NCBI GenBank assembly: GCA_026874595.1
Contig: CM049308.1
Coordinates: 79,654,124-79,718,123, forward strand
Direction of reading: 5' to 3'
DNA: 64,000 bases
From: Sipunculus nudus
Lineage: Eukaryota; Annelida; Sipuncula; Golfingiida; Sipunculidae
In this document: positions 1 through 15,200 of the stretch, one piece after another
Position numbering within the stretch: the stretch's first letter is position 1
How the letters are laid out: every line of letters begins with the position of its first letter
Notes under the pieces: generated by a model
Database searches by the model: none
Told to the model about the DNA's origin: nothing
The model's input: the letters and a program-made list of their open reading frames with translations, nothing else
Program-made: the position numbers and the translations under genes

Positions 1-3000
1 ATGATAGATGGTTAAATTATGTATTTCAAACAGTACTTGGCACGATTGATTAGTCATTTTAAGACTGTTACTTAACATTATATTGTTGTAATTTTTGAAC
101 TGACTGTTTATTGAATTGTAATTATGTTTATCCTCGCAGATGATGGCAAAACAGATTTATATGTATGTAGGTATGCAGTTCTGTTACTTGTGTTAATGGC
201 AGTGTTTACTAGAAAATATAAGACTGCTACCTTCCATTGGATTGATGTACTTGTTTAAATCGAATATTTATTGAAATGTTTGGAACTTTGGGCCTAAGGC
301 CTTTTTCCTGAGTAAAGTTCTGTTCTGTTCTGTTCTGCAGGTGAACTAAGTTAAACAGCACAGAAAAGTGGACCAGTTATTAGCTAGATTGTTTAATAAG
401 TGACAAACTTGGTCCATATAAGTGACAAATATGGTTGATATTAGTAAAACTTTAACTACTACAGGGATGGAAATTCAAAGATAATTTGTATGTTTTATTT
501 ACTTTTTGGACTTTGCAGTAAATGCTACAGTAGACGTGCAGGGTAATGAACAGAAAATTACATGCTGCAGGGGGGATTCACAAGAAAAACTACTAGTTCT
601 TTAGTGATTTAGCAGGCATGAATGATTTAGTTTGTTGAAATAATTAAGAAATGCAGGAGTGGAAGTTCAAATGAAACATTATTAGTTTGCCTACTTGTTT
701 TACCACAATTGGGGAGGGGGGGGGGGGGGGTGTTATATGATTAAAGAAACATAACCCAATTTTCCTTCCTTGTTTTCACTGTTTGATTCAGTGTCTGAAT
801 AGAAAATTAGGTATGACAGAGGTGGAAATTAAGTCATTAAGAACCAAGACTACCCAGACTCCCCTGGGAAAATGTCAGGATGCTTGTGGAATATTAACAG
901 ACACCATTGTGTCTTCTGCTGTTATAAATCTTCACAACTAACTCAGTTTAACCTTCATCTATGGATTGGCTCTGTGAAAGAACCACATAGTGGTTACCTC
1001 TCTGGAAGGTCACCTTGAAATTAATGACACCATAGGGATGACTTTGAATCACTCCTGAGTGACGCATATATAGCAGTAATAGTTCAGTACAGACCTTCAT
1101 CCCTCCATTATTATTAATACCATTAAAGACGTGACCATGTATATTAGCATTATTGAGGTTGACTTCTGGTTTATGTGGTTAACTAAAAAGTAGGGGGAAA
1201 GATTCTATTCACATAGTTTCCTTTCAAGATGAAAAAAGTTCAGTAAACAGTAAAATGCAAATGAATTATGAACTTTAAACATTAAGTGAAAGTTAACTTT
1301 AATAGCTGATGTCAGAGTAAGGGTATATGTAGTTTACAAACCCACTCGCCCTGTCATGTGTTTTGTTCGAGCAGTTGATTTGTAATTAGTGTATGTGTAA
1401 TAACTTTTCATGGTAAAAGACTTTCACATATTTGTTACATATTTCTCTTATCCCTTGTTTCTTCTGTTTCCTATGTAATATGTCAAGTAGCTATACACTA
1501 TTTCAGTTGTTGGATAGGAAATATTTGAATGTAAAAGCATTATAGGCTACTGTAGCTTATTTTTAAGGTGCCCTTTACAAGTTTAAGTGATACTCTCATG
1601 AGCTATTCAGCCCCTGCACTGTAGGTTTTTACCCATATATATAATTAAATATAGTACCCATTATTATAAGCAACTGTCCTTGATTATTCAGTAATTACTC
1701 ATTTATACCTGGTAAAGTCTATTTGTGTTTTTGATGATATGTAATGATTGACAGTGATGATATTTATACAGGAAAAAATGTAATAACCATAGATGTGATG
1801 AGATGTTTTACTTAAATAATAGTGTGATAGTAATGCGTCTAAAATCAAGAACACTGCTTCTTGTTTAACCATTTATTGTCAAGAAATGTTTATATTAGCC
1901 TGGTACAGTTGAAACATACATTTGCATGGTACAATATGTAATAAACAGCAGTATTGGTGTACCGAGTTTGTCTCCCATTGGCTTATTACATACATGCTCA
2001 TGTGTGTACATGTTTTAAATTACCAGTGTCATATCCTAAATTAGGGAGATTTACAGCATGTTGTTTGCAGAAGTGGTGTAAAGTACTGTTTGACAAAAAA
2101 ATAATCATGTTGTTATTGCACAAGCCTGATATATATGCATTATCCCTACATCTGTGTCACTTTATCAGAAGTAAAAAACAGAAAACTGTTTATCATTAGT
2201 AGGGCCAGAAAAATCTTAACCTTAAATTGGTACCACTTCCATGGCAAATGCATACCATTTTGACAAATTCCCAACCAGTTTATCCAACTTATGTAGAATT
2301 ATTTTTAAACCTGATCAGGCAGTCATTTCAAAGTGTGCAATGCAAAATGTAAACTTGAAATTTTAGAAAATATGCAGGTATCAGGAAAAGGTCATGAAAT
2401 TTGATGTACTTTAGTCACATTTGCTATTTGTCTTGCATAATTTATAATGGAAAATAGTGAACAAAAGTAAACAAACAGTGACACAGCAGTCTTAATGATC
2501 CTGGGTCATGTCGTCACCTTGAGATTAGTCTATCATTAACACCAGAATGGATTTTAAAATATTCAGAGTAACATTTTGACAAAGGAATCACAACTTAATA
2601 TTTAGATCTTGACAATTCATTGATATGTCATGTCATTGATAATGCAAGATAAAATACCAAGTGAGGATGTCCAGCTTGACCTTTCAACTATGTACATGAC
2701 CAGACCAATGTCTGTATAATATATGCATCCAGGTGTATCCTACTATAATATGTAGATGAGGGTGGGAACATCCCCAAAGATTTCCTCTGGTTTCTACCTT
2801 GGACATGTAGGTTTAATGGACACCAGACCCTCTCTGCAGATAGATTCACACCTTGAGAATGTCCTTGAGTACTCTTATGTCATATTTCTATGCTCTTTTC
2901 AAATCTGGACCTCGCAGTTATATTGAAACCACTCATGGGGGCTGCCATTTCATATGCCGACTAAAAGGCAGATGTGGCAAGTCATATGTCAGAATTATTG

Positions 3001-3107
3001 GCACACAGCTAGTTCAAATAAACGGTCAGTTAAAGCTTTGATTCTCCACCAGTACATGGCATTCAAAGCAATGAAGGTATCCATGGTGATGTTTTATTTA
3101 TTTGCAG
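1..3107. other. Non-coding sequence upstream of the first visible Pellino exon
   Basis: Probably a Pellino 5' intron. I looked for the expected N-terminal exon (a short ORF ending in a GELxVLG-type motif and a donor after two bases of a Gly codon) and did not find it. It contains a LINE-like 3' tail near 281-337 and a G15 run at 716-730. Otherwise A+T-rich unique sequence. Confidence 0.6.
281..337 (+). mobile_element. LINE-type 3' tail ending in (GTTCT)4
   Basis: GGGCCTAAGGCC at 290-301 followed by AGTAAAGTTCT and four GTTCT units (317-336). This layout (GGCCT palindrome, AATAAA-like stretch, short pentamer tail) is typical of the 3' ends of CR1/Jockey-like non-LTR retrotransposons in molluscs. 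No coding part is attached, so it would be a heavily 5'-truncated copy. Confidence 0.45.
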
Positions 3108-3237
3108 GTATAATGGTAATTTGACACATGGGGATAAAGGAAGACGGAGAAGTAAATTTGCCTTACAGCGGCGGCCGAAGGCGAACGGAGTCAAGCCGTC
3201 AAAACAGCATGTGGTACAACATGCCTCACAGTCACAT
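3108..3237 (+). CDS. PELI: Pellino coding exon (first one visible)
   Basis: Acceptor TTTGCAG precedes it and donor GTAAGT follows. After one base of a split codon it reads YNGNLTHGDKGRRRSKFAL and then the RRPKANGVKPS segment, which is the typical Pellino start of the FHA-like region. It ends on a codon boundary. The upstream exon that supplies the other two bases of the split codon was not found. Confidence 0.93.
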
Positions 3238-6200
3238 GTAAGTATTACCAGTGGACCCAGTAATTGCCTTCATAAATAAAAATAAAAACAAGGTGCATCA
3301 TGCTCATTGGTTGAATGTACTCAGAATATTACACTGAATGCATTTATTACTTTACTTATCCCTGCAGTTGTGTTCTGAGCAAGATAGTACACCAGGAGTT
3401 CATACCCCCACTAATTCTAGTTAAACAGAGATGCATTATGCATACATACTGAAAAAAATTATTGTACTTCTTTAAATGCAAAATAATCAAATTTTAAAGG
3501 TCTGGCTTTTCCTCAAGAAATCAGTTGCATGAATTATTTTGCCCATATTCCTAGGTTCATTTGTGCATATATGACTGTACATTTGTGAATATTTCTTGAT
3601 GATGTTCCAAAATGCGGATCATCTGCTTGGTCCACAAAAAATCTAATCGATTCCTCCTTGTTACATTCCTGAAATGCCATGAAAATTTCATAAGATTCTG
3701 TTTATGATTTCTTGATTTATGTTGTTAACAAACACACAAACATACAAACAAATGGGGATGAATACATATCCTCCAGTGGAGGCAATAAAATAAATTCTGT
3801 AAAATTTAAGTTGAGTTAATTGACAGAGGTATTCACATGCTACCACAGGAAAGCCCAATACCAGTCAGGTTTTCCTAAGAACAGATATCAAAACCATCCA
3901 GGGAGGCAAACCCAATTGAAAATTGAATGTCTGTCCCTGTGTCAAATGTATGAATCTCAACGATTAATCTTTCTGAGTCTGCGTTGTGGATCAGGAGGAA
4001 ACCTGGGGAGCACTGTAGACCTGGCTCTGGTACGTTACAGTCCTGGTGGTTTTACTTAACCAGATCAGCATTAATCTGACTGATTGACAGTCTACCCCAG
4101 TGAGACATCTCAAGGCCAGACTGGCTCCTTAAAATCCCATGAGGAATGTCTCTCGCTGACCCTAAAGGTTAAGGCATGTCCAAGTTTACCTCCACCACTG
4201 AAGATCACCAAAGGTGGACAGCGTTTATATTTTCATCTATGCCTATTAACCCTTGTGTCTCTTTGTTTGTCTTTTTATTTGCTATTTTTATGGGTATTAA
4301 ATTTTAGTTTTGCTCACAGGTACAGGCAGGTGCTGGAAATTTTCCTTGGGAAACAGAAAGATAAATTTTGAAAAGAAATGTTGATAATTCCATTTTAAAC
4401 ATACCTCAGTCTCACTTTTCTGAGTGCTTGTGTGTGCATACATGTACCAATACAGTACAAATTAGCAAAACATGAATTCACATTGAATCATTCTGGACTA
4501 ATTGTTTGTCAAACATCATCCTGGCCATTCAGATTCGAGGTAAAATGCTGCAGTGCTTGAATCTAGAATCTGCCAAACTGTCTAACTTGAAACAATTTCT
4601 ATTGATTTTCAAGACTAGGATTGACTCCTTGTCCGTTATTTAAGGACAAATTCCGAATAAATAACACGATCAATCAGTATTAAATTGTAAAGTGTCTTTT
4701 TCTTAATTTTCAGTGTATCATAATGTTGAACATAGGTAGCTCTATACCAAATTAAACTGAAAACAGAAAATGGACGCTCAAACCAAAAGTTATGAGAGTC
4801 CCTTATGATTTTGGAGTGTCCAGATGGTTGCTTTAGAAAAAAAATGTTAAAAAGCCAGAATGGGGAGGAATTTAGCCTGATGGGTTGGAAATAAATTACT
4901 ATTACCAGGTGTATTTATAATTAATTTAAGTTCTGATTAATGTGATTCCTACCCAGATTGTCATGTCTTCAACTTGTTCAGTAGATACTGCTTGAAAGAA
5001 AAACGACTGGTAATCATTTTGTTGGATTGCTTGGATAATTGCTACTTCAATCAATCATCTTCTCTACAGGTTTTATTATTTAATTGAACTTTAGAATGAC
5101 AAACATTTCTTATTACGTTCATCTTGTTTGTTTGCTTTGAATTTGTAATGACAAATGCTATTAGACCTACCCAAGTATTTGGAAGGTTATCATAGTAATG
5201 ATGCAGAGAAAACAGAGTAGGGACATAAGTGGGCAATAATGGAGAATCGGCAATGGAAATAAGGTCAAGGCAGAAATAAATATGAGGTACAAATTTGTCA
5301 GGTAGGACTAATGCATTGTTCAAAAGTCAAGTCCTTGAAAATCAGACGTATTTGAGATCTAGTCCAAACATGGACAGAAGAAAAATAGAGAAAAGAAAAA
5401 GAAAAAAAAAAAAATGTTATTAATGGTTTAGCTTTCTGGGAGATCCAAGAAAGTCCACCCACATAATATCTTTACCAAAATCAGGGACAGATCCAGGATG
5501 TTAGAAGGGGAGGGTCCAACCCTGAAAGACTAATAAGAAAACCTTAAAAAGGTCCTCAGATCCAGAAAGGGAGGGGTCCAGGCCAGAAAAATTGTTTTAT
5601 TTTGGACCCCCCCCCCCCCTGGATCTGCCACTGCAAATATTAATGTAGAAATAAACTCATCAACCCCTTTAATCCTCCCCTTGATATACAGGAGAATTTT
5701 AGAGACAGGTTGTGTTTAGTTTTAAAAAAATGTCTTTGTTTTGATAAGCTTAAATGGTTTTGATGTATTAATCTAGTGTCACAGTCTTGCCATTGTGGCA
5801 TCCACCAACTTGTCCATCTTCCTGTAGATGTCCATAATATCCATCTACTGCCATCAGCTAGCATGTTCTTTTGTCTGTTGATGTCCATAATATCCATCTA
5901 CTGCTATCAGCCAGCATGTTCTTTTGTCTGTTGATGTCCATAATATCCATCGCCTGCCATCAGCCAGCATGTTCTTTTGTCTGTTGATGTCCATAATATC
6001 CATCGCCTGCCATCAGCCAGCAAGTTCTTTAGTCTGTTGATGTCCATAATATCCATTGACTGCCATCAGCCAGCATGTTCTTTTGTCTGTTGATGTCCAT
6101 AATATCCATCTACTGCCATCAGCTAGCATGTTCTTTTGTCTGTTGATGTCCATAATATTCATCTACTGCCATCAGCTAGCATGTTCTTTTGTCTGTTGAT

Positions 6201-9200
6201 GTCCATAATATCCATCTACTGCCATCAGCCAGCATGTTCTTTTGTCTGTTGATGTCCATAATATCCATCTACTGCCATCAGCCAGCATGTTCTTTTGTCT
6301 GTAGATGTCCATAATATCAATCTACTGCTATCAGCCAGCATGTTCTTTTGTCTGTTTATGTCCATAAAATCCCTCTACTGCTATCAGCCAGCATGTTCTT
6401 TTGTCTGTTGATGTCCATAATATCCATCGACTGCCATCAGCCAGCAAGTTCTTTAGTCTGTTGATGTCCATAAAATCCCTCTACTGCTATCAGCCAGCAT
6501 GTTCTTTTGTCTGTTTATGTCCATAATATCCAACTACTTTCATCAGCCAGCATGTTCTTTTGTCTATTGATGTCCATAATATCCATCTACTGCCATCAGC
6601 CAGCATGTTCTTTTGTCTGTAGATGTCCATAATATCCAACGACTTCCATCAGCCAGCATGTTCTTTTTTCTGTTGATGTCCATAATATCCATCTACTGCC
6701 ATCCATCTTCATTCAAGTGTTAATAATATTGATGCTCTATACATTTCTTATTGTTGTTTTGTTTTCTGGCTCTCTCAGGTTAACCTATTTCTGGCTGTAG
6801 GTTTGCATATCCAGCACTGCCTTTTATCCAAATATCCATGAAAATATTTTGTGACTTAGCATTGAAATGCAGATCTAGTGAAACATTGTTACAATTAGTG
6901 CATTCTCATATTTGAAATGTTATTGGTCTGTTTATATACAGTAAGTAATTGCAGTCATATTGGAAAACAGAATTGTCACATTATAAATTAATTTTAACAG
7001 CTATAACAAGACAAATTAATGTAGATGAAAATATAATATAAAGAAAAAAAACCCCACAAACACAACCATACTTGGTAAACACGATGTTGAAGTATCTTTA
7101 AGGACAGAGACAGTATGAAGAAACTGAACCCAGCTATGTTAAAAAAACAAGTCTATTTGATCAGTTATTGAGCTATTTTATCATAAAAAATACAGCATAT
7201 TTTTAAACACATTTCCTGATCAATATTTAACTTGTTCAGCAAACCCAGGTGACTTCAGTCAATCAGTCTGGCTTAAATGTTGATCAGTCCGGCACAAACT
7301 TGATAGCCAGCAACCTTACTGCTGATCATGCCAAAAACTAATTGACCCAGTCGGCAAACTACCAGGGGAGGGTTATGAAGAAATCATGCAGGGCCAATAA
7401 ATATCCCAAATAGGATATCCGTTGTACCCAGCTGGAAGCAATCGTTAATTACCGAACGCAGACTGCCTTCGGTTTATCCAGCGAAGCTTCAAGCTTATGG
7501 TTGTAGTCCATAGCAGTCACTGCATGGAATATGGCCGCAGCTTTATCAAATGTCTGAAGCCACCATTAGATATTCAGTCTTAATATTGAAAATTAGCTTT
7601 CTGAGTGAATGATAACCTCCATCATTCTCTCAGTTTTTAAATTTGAGAGAGACTATCTGTGATTTCATGGAAGATAATAAAAAATACATTATTAGGTCAT
7701 GAAATGAAAAATTTTGAAGAAAGGAGAGGCTTCATGACTAGATATATTCAGTCGTAATGTGGTTGGTGGTGTGGTCATCTTTAATGTACAGTTACATTAT
7801 CCTTGAATTATCCATGCATAACAAATTTACAGCTAGCAGTGTGTCTTGAAAAATACTGAAGATCACAGATATACTGCAGATATATATCAGAAATACTGAG
7901 ATACTGAACCAGATACTGAACCACTGATACTGAACCACAGTCACTCCTTATCTTGAATGTTGATAAAATGCAGAAATAGCGAATTTGTGGAGCATGGAAA
8001 AAATTCTCAAGTACAAAAAAATATGATTATAGATTTAACTATATAAAGTGGTAATTGCAATGCTCTTATCAGTTGCTGCTGCATCACTAATTGCGATATT
8101 TTTCTAGACTGTTCTGGTGACTGATAAAAAAAAACTAGGCTTGATCAATCAGTGTTTGGTCAGGATCAGGATCTAGGTTTCAAAATGTGTAACACTAGAA
8201 CTGTAGTCAGAGCCTACATATACCTCCACCAATATGTCAACTAAACCTTACCAGTGTAAACAGGGCCAGGGCTCACCAGCCTGGTTCACAGTTGAGCCCT
8301 AGATCAAAGCCAGACCCCTTAATTCAAATGACTAATTTTATTCTAGAAAAGAACCATTTGAATTGAAACTATATTATAGTGTTTCAGGTTACCTCGAAAA
8401 TTTAATGGATTGTTCCTGTGGTGTTACCCTAACACAAAATTAACTCAAATCTGTTTTGTACTTTTTGCATAAAATTGCTAACAGACAAACCAATCGACCA
8501 ACAAAGGGGAAGAAAATATAACTCACCATCTGATAGAGGTATTATAAGTTAATGGGTAGGAAGGTAGGAATGAGTGTACAGGTTAAGACTCTGAACAATC
8601 AATATTCAGCTGGTTGAAACCACCTCTCTGACCAGGTTTAAAAATAGTTTTATGCCTCTGCCAGAAGGGTATGTGTTCATCCCTGTTTGTGTGTGTGTTT
8701 TTGTTTACAACATAACTCATGCAATCATGAATAGAATCTCATGAAATTTTAAGGACATTTCAGGAATGGGCCAGTGAAGAATTGATTTTATTTTGGTGTG
8801 ATTTGGCCAATGATTCAAATCCAGGAATGACTTCCAGGAATATTCACAAATGTGCAGTCACACATGCATGATTGAGCATGGGAATATGGGCCGAATAAGT
8901 GAATACAAACACTTGTTGTGGAACTTATGCAGCAATGACCCTAGAATATGGGTCAGTAAGTGAATGAAAACACAGGTTTTGGAGAACCCCACATTAAGGA
9001 CCACCTACATGGTGGAGGCCTGCATTTTTGGAGATGCATATTTCTAGTTTGGAATGCATTTAATTGCCATGTGAAGGCACACATTATTTGAAACCAGATT
9101 CAAAACTGTGCAGGAACCATATGAAAGGGTATTGATATTCTGATTTCCAGGGTCAAATCTAATCCTGAACCCAGTTATGGACTTACCGATCAGGATGATA

Positions 9201-12200
9201 TAAAAAGTCCTTCTCTACTCCTCATGTAAAGAATTAGATTCTGATAAAGTGATGTAAGTTCCTTGTGAATGAAACTATTTTGGAAATGAGTTCCACTTGT
9301 TGTGTGAAAGTTGTAAAAGGACAGGTAACGTCATGAATGTTTTTCCTAGTTTAGTACACAGAAAACTAAAATACCAAGATGACCTGAAGTAACACTGTCT
9401 AATTTATATAACTTTGTTGTCCTCTTCCTACAGTACCACCAATAGGCCATAAACATGACATACCAGTATAATTCCTGCAGTAAATAAAAATGAAAAAGTG
9501 AATTTACACATTCACTTGGGCTGTTGATTTCAGACAAAAAAACTGCAATACTTGCCCTGTTCGAGAAGTCAGAGGTCAATTTTCAAAATAAAATCTGAAA
9601 TGAATAAATCACTGAAACATCATAAATTGAGTTGGTGACATATATATTCTGTATTTTTCTATATATTTTCAAGAAATCTATTTTTATGTGGCTCTTAAAT
9701 TTGTCAAAATATAACTGCACATGCTTGGTAACCTTTCAACATTATTTGAAAATGAAAATGAAAGTTTGTATCTGAAAATGAATTCTAATGTATGACTTAT
9801 CACTTCTGAAAATCTCATGCTTTAATCATAAAATGTACAATTTGGCAATTATATGAGCTTTAGCAGGCATAACTAATTGATCATTTTGTTTTTTAGTTGG
9901 TTCAAAACAAACAGCAACATTCAGTATCGTACACATTAAGCCGTAACCATGCGGTCATTGTTCAGTATGATCAGGACACGGAAACGGACATGTTCCAAAT
10001 TGGCCGCTCATCCGAGATGCCAATAGACTTTGTTGTCATGGATACCATACCTGGTGATAAGCGAAGTGATGATGCTACAGTTACACAAAGCACGATCTCA
10101 CGGTTTGCATGCCGAATTCTTGTGGATAGAAATCCTCCATACACAGCCAGGATATACGCTGCTGGGTTTGACTCACACAGTAATATTTTCCTTGGGGTAA
10201 GTCAATATAAGTCACTATTATTTATTAAGAAAATGGTGTCACCCAGTGAGAATTGTGACATAACTTCAGTTAAAGTAATAAGACATTGTAACTAATGACA
10301 AAACTACCAATGATTTTTTTTTTCAAATATAAATATTTTCTTGGTGTAAATGATGGCATTTTCATGAATCTTAAAATCTATTATCCCTTTTCTTTTTATC
10401 ACTCTTTTCACTTTTTGACCTTCAGGAAAAAGCCACAAAGTGGTACGATAAAGGAGAGATTGACGGTCTGACCACAAACGGTATTCTTATCATGCATCCG
10501 GCGGGCGGGTATTCTGCTCAGTCTAAGCCGGGAATATGGAGAGAAGTGTCCGTCGGAGGGGGTATATATGCACTACGGGAATCTCGGTCCACTCCACAAA
10601 AAAGTTGCTTAGTAAGTATCATAGGTGCCTAGTGCAATTCTTATTACAGGACAATTATTACAGATGGTTAAAAAATGAGTGAAACTAATCATTTTCCTCA
10701 ACAAACTGAGAAATATATTACGTAGAGCTAATTGACAGTCAAGGACATTCATGCAGTAATTACTGGTAGGCTGATTATTCGGGTATTACATGTGGGGAAA
10801 ATTAATGATAATCTAAGGAGGCTAGTATTAACATGTGGCCTGCTTGAAATGTAATACTTCTCTTATTAAGAATTATACACCTGGATAATTAAAAGCTTGC
10901 TCGTCTTACTATAACTAAGATGAGCTTGTCTTACTATTAGCCATGTGGAGTGTCATAGTTTGCTGTGTTATAAAACTGTTCTCTAGTAAATCCTGTGTGC
11001 TGTGTTGCCTGCAAAAGCAACACAGATTGAGTGGAATGTCTGGTCTCTCTCATATTCACCTGTAGCTGAGATATAATTATTTATGTCTAGATCAATATAT
11101 CAGTATTTATCAATGTCTATACAATACACATATTATCTCTGTTTCAATCCATATCACAGTATATCAATGTGTACAACCCTAATGAAATGGTCACTAAACA
11201 TTCCTTTGAGTACTTCTCCCACTTGATGAGTGCTTTCTATAGCACTGTTTGCTGGCTGTTGCCATCAAGGGAGTTGGTACAGGGCCAAGAATGTTTTAAC
11301 CAACGTGAGCATTGTATTGCCAGTTTCAAACTTTGTCAGATCCATGATCCCAAGCACTTATTGGTAATATGCAGAATAATGACATCATCTTTAGCTTAAT
11401 TTAACAACATAGTGCACCCCTTTGCCAGATGTCATTTCTACTCAAAATGAACCTCTTCCTGTTATGCAGTGTGGGACGGCTGGGACTACTTGTCTTTCCT
11501 ATCAAATTTTGAAATCAAAATTTGTTACATTTCGAGGAAACACCTTCTGTTTACATTTCATATATGAATGCTTACAAAATGTGACAAAAGTCCTTACTAA
11601 ATAAACACCCATGTTTACATAATTTGCCTTGAAACAATTTTTTTCAAAGATATTTAAACCAACTATATTACCCTCTTCACTACATTTATACCAATGCTGC
11701 TGGTATGTTTATAAGCCCCAGTGCATTGTGGGTGGCAGATTCAATGCCCACAATCCTTAACCGGCAGAGTTGTACTCTTGTGAGTCCCATTCTGCGCAGT
11801 AAGAACATGTTTTTACAACATGATGATGGTTGTTCATTGTATTACATATTAAATCAGTGTTATCATCACAATACATTTATCATCACAATGCATTGTGTTT
11901 CAAGACATGAAACGTGCTGAATGTTTCATAAAATCTGTATTATTTTCTGTGTGTGACATTATTACATCTCTTGTTATTGCAGGTTGAGAGTGAAGATAAT
12001 ATATTACGAGACGGAACGTTAATAGATCTCTGTGGAGCGACAATGTTATGGAGATCAGCCTTAGGACTCATGAGCTCGCCGGTGAGTATTAAAAATTGTG
12101 TGTGTGTATTAAATGAGAAAGGAACGCCACATTTAAATAAAACATGACTTACTTTAAATGTTATATTATATATTGATCATCTGAACATTTTGTTACATAA

Positions 12201-15200
12201 ATATCTCATTGTTTAGAATTCTGTGAATCTGGCTCTATCTCAGATTTGGCTTTGAAAAGACAACATATCATTTTGGATAACTGAAAGCTCACAGCAATAC
12301 TACATATTATTTTATTAATTCAGTCAGTATTATGTTACAGAATCAATATTGGCTTTTTTTAATGTTGACCTTTTGTCCAAGCATAGGTAAAAGTGAATAT
12401 TTCCCAGGGTGTCAGCTGTGTTTGCTTTAGGCACATTTCATGTTCATGTCAATACCACAGCAAATGGCAGGTGCTGCCACCTGTCTGTAAACCTGACAAC
12501 TGTTTCTGGTTGTGATGACATCTGTTGGTCAGCGTTTGTACTGAAACATCAGCACTTGTTCAATATTTCCTGGCATATATTTAACTACACCTTGTGCCAC
12601 AAAGCAGTTTTGGTAATAAAACTTGTACCCTGAGTAAAAAATTAGGGATTAATATATGAAACAAATCATAAGTATAGGTTTCAGGTGTTACTAGGTTTTC
12701 GTATGATTTCCCAGAAATATTCCAGAACACAAATGGAGAGGGAGGGTGATCTTTAGGAGTTAGCAAATCTGTCTTAGTGTCTATGACATACACTTAAATG
12801 ATTGTATTAAGGTCTGCTTCATCATGTTTGATATACTTCTGCTTTTAGAGTAAGCGTGAGTTAGAACACCAGATTGACACGATCAACGCGGGGCGGCCGC
12901 AGTGTCCGGTGGGACTCAACACTCTGGTTCTTCCCAGCAGAAACACGGTGACGGTGACGGAGAAGCACCCGTTTGTGTACTTGTTATGTGGCCATGTCCA
13001 CGGGCAGCATGAGTGGGGGAAGAAACAAGAAGAGTCAGAAAACAGGACGTGTCCCATGTGTCGGAAGGTAGGACAGCTCTCAAAGATAATTCCCCTGTGT
13101 TTGGTGTAGCCTAGTGGTCAAGCTGAAGTAGCCTAGTGATCAAGCCACAAGATTTTGGAGCTTAAGGTCCATGGTAGAAATCCCTCCACTTTCTCACAGG
13201 CTAAATAGTGAAATCTTCGTAGACCTTTCGAGATTCACTCTAGCAGTGATACCTTGACACTTGGTCATGGTTATGCCAAGCCTGTTACTTATAAAATTGG
13301 AGATCCAATATCCAGGCTTTTTGATTATATTTTATTCCTATCTTCACCCTCATTCAGTAAACAGGGCCACTATGTGAGAGAAATTGAACTTATCTTAAAA
13401 AAAAGGAAGAAAAAGATATAAAAGAAAATTATTCCTCTCCACAAACTCCACATTGTTTACTGAGATTATCTCTTTCATATCTATCTGATTAGTAACTTTT
13501 ATTCAGCTGTCTTCCAATGAAATGGTGGTGTCATTTATGATGATATGGATAATAGAGTGGCAAAATAATGTCATGTGACCTCTAATGAAAGTGATCAGAC
13601 TTGTGTATACCTGTGATATAGGAAAGACGTGTGACTTAACAGAGGTTACATGCTTGTGTCAATTCAAATCATCTTTGTGTACTGTCAAAAAGATCTAGTT
13701 ACATATACTCTCAGCTGATTATATACACAGCACAAAATGTGGCAGTAAAACAGACATATTTACATTTAAACATATAACATTTAAAATTATTATGTAGAAT
13801 TTAATCAGAGGAGGGTATTTCTTTGTTGCCAGTATACTCATCTGCCAGAGGTCGTTTTTACTTAAAACATACCTTTTCCAGTTAAGCATTGTGTGATGGC
13901 AGGGACTACTTGTCTCAGCTGAAAACTTTAAATTAAAATTTGTTACAATTTTAAAGAAACACCTTCTGTTTACATTTCACGTGTGCCTGCTTACAAAATA
14001 TTACTTCATCTGTAAAGTCCTTATCACGAAAACACTCCTGTTAATGTTAAATGGCATGAGACAATTCTTATCCGATATATTTGAACAGAATACATTACCC
14101 TCTTCACTACATTTGTACCTAAGCCACTGGTGTATTTAGAGCCCCAGTGCATTGTGGGGTGTGAATTTCAAAGCCCATAAACCCTAACCAGCAGAGTCAT
14201 ACTCTTATGAGTCAAATTCTGTACTTCCAGTCATGATATGTTATTTTGTCACAACATTATGACATAACTTATGAGCAATAGATTATCAGATAATTAAAAA
14301 AAACAGTGTTTTTCTCTGTGTTAAATAAGCCTGGCAGACAATGTGAAAGTGTCCTTTCCAGAGCTGTCCTGTTTACTGAACAAACAATAACTAATGTATT
14401 ATTATCTCCTTTGAAGTATGACAATGATGTAATTGGACATTCAGCATTCAGATGACCGTGAAATGATTGCTCTTTATAACTTGAAGCCTAGTTATTAATA
14501 AAAACCAAACAATGATTGATGTCAGATGACAGTTAAGTGGGGTTGCTCAGTGCATTTACACAATTGTTCAGTAACAGAGGAAGACTTAGGGGTGTGTGGT
14601 TATGTTAATTGTTAGATGTACATGATGTGTGACTGTATAATTTGTGAGAAAACATGTTATTTTGTAATGTTTGTCATATGGATCCTGGATACCACAGAGG
14701 GCACTCAGATGAGCTCATACCCTTGCCAAAACCAAACATTAAGATCAATATTAAAGGCAAGGGCTTGCTATCATTGAGATGCTGATAATAGTTATAGGTC
14801 AACAATAATGCATTTGCTTTTGAATGCAAGCCTGGTACTCTTCATTCTCATTCAATACACAGCCACACTTACAGACCATGGACATAGCCCTGTATAAACA
14901 TATCTTAATCCATTGTTATTTCCATGACAAATCATATTACATTGTTACATCTATAACATTTTCAGTTATATTGCTATGTGAGATATAGCTATTTTCCCAT
15001 GACCATAACCAATAATGTTTTATAAATCAGTTTAAAACATTTTCAGTTATATTGATGGAGATAATAGCAAAAACAAAAACAGTGCTATTATTGAGCCTTG
15101 GTCAGGGAGGCTTATCTGAGTTGATCAGTTTATTTCTATATTCATACATGGGTAACATATTTTGTGGGTGGATCTACTTAGACCCCCCCCCCCAGTTTAA

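Larger units (their letters stand above)
3238..9896 (+). other. Pellino intron 1 (6.66 kb)
   Basis: Bounded by GTAAGT and TTTTAG. It contains no coding sequence that I recognise. It holds repeat copies (3500-3795, 5482-5633, 8385-8550, 8640-8960) and the 53-bp minisatellite. I see nothing specific in 6704-8380 or 8990-9896. Confidence 0.85.

Noticed and set aside
4084-4371. 95-codon ORF with a hydrophobic stretch
   Set aside because: It lies in Pellino intron 1, shows no family pattern, and its first part reads like low-grade repeat sequence. No splice or codon support.
5831-6703. Regular repeats resembling a CRISPR array
   Set aside because: The 53-bp units abut without spacers and the host is eukaryotic; it is a minisatellite.
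9346-9579. 77-codon ORF on the - strand
   Set aside because: Antisense inside Pellino intron 1 with no recognisable motif and no donor or acceptor context.
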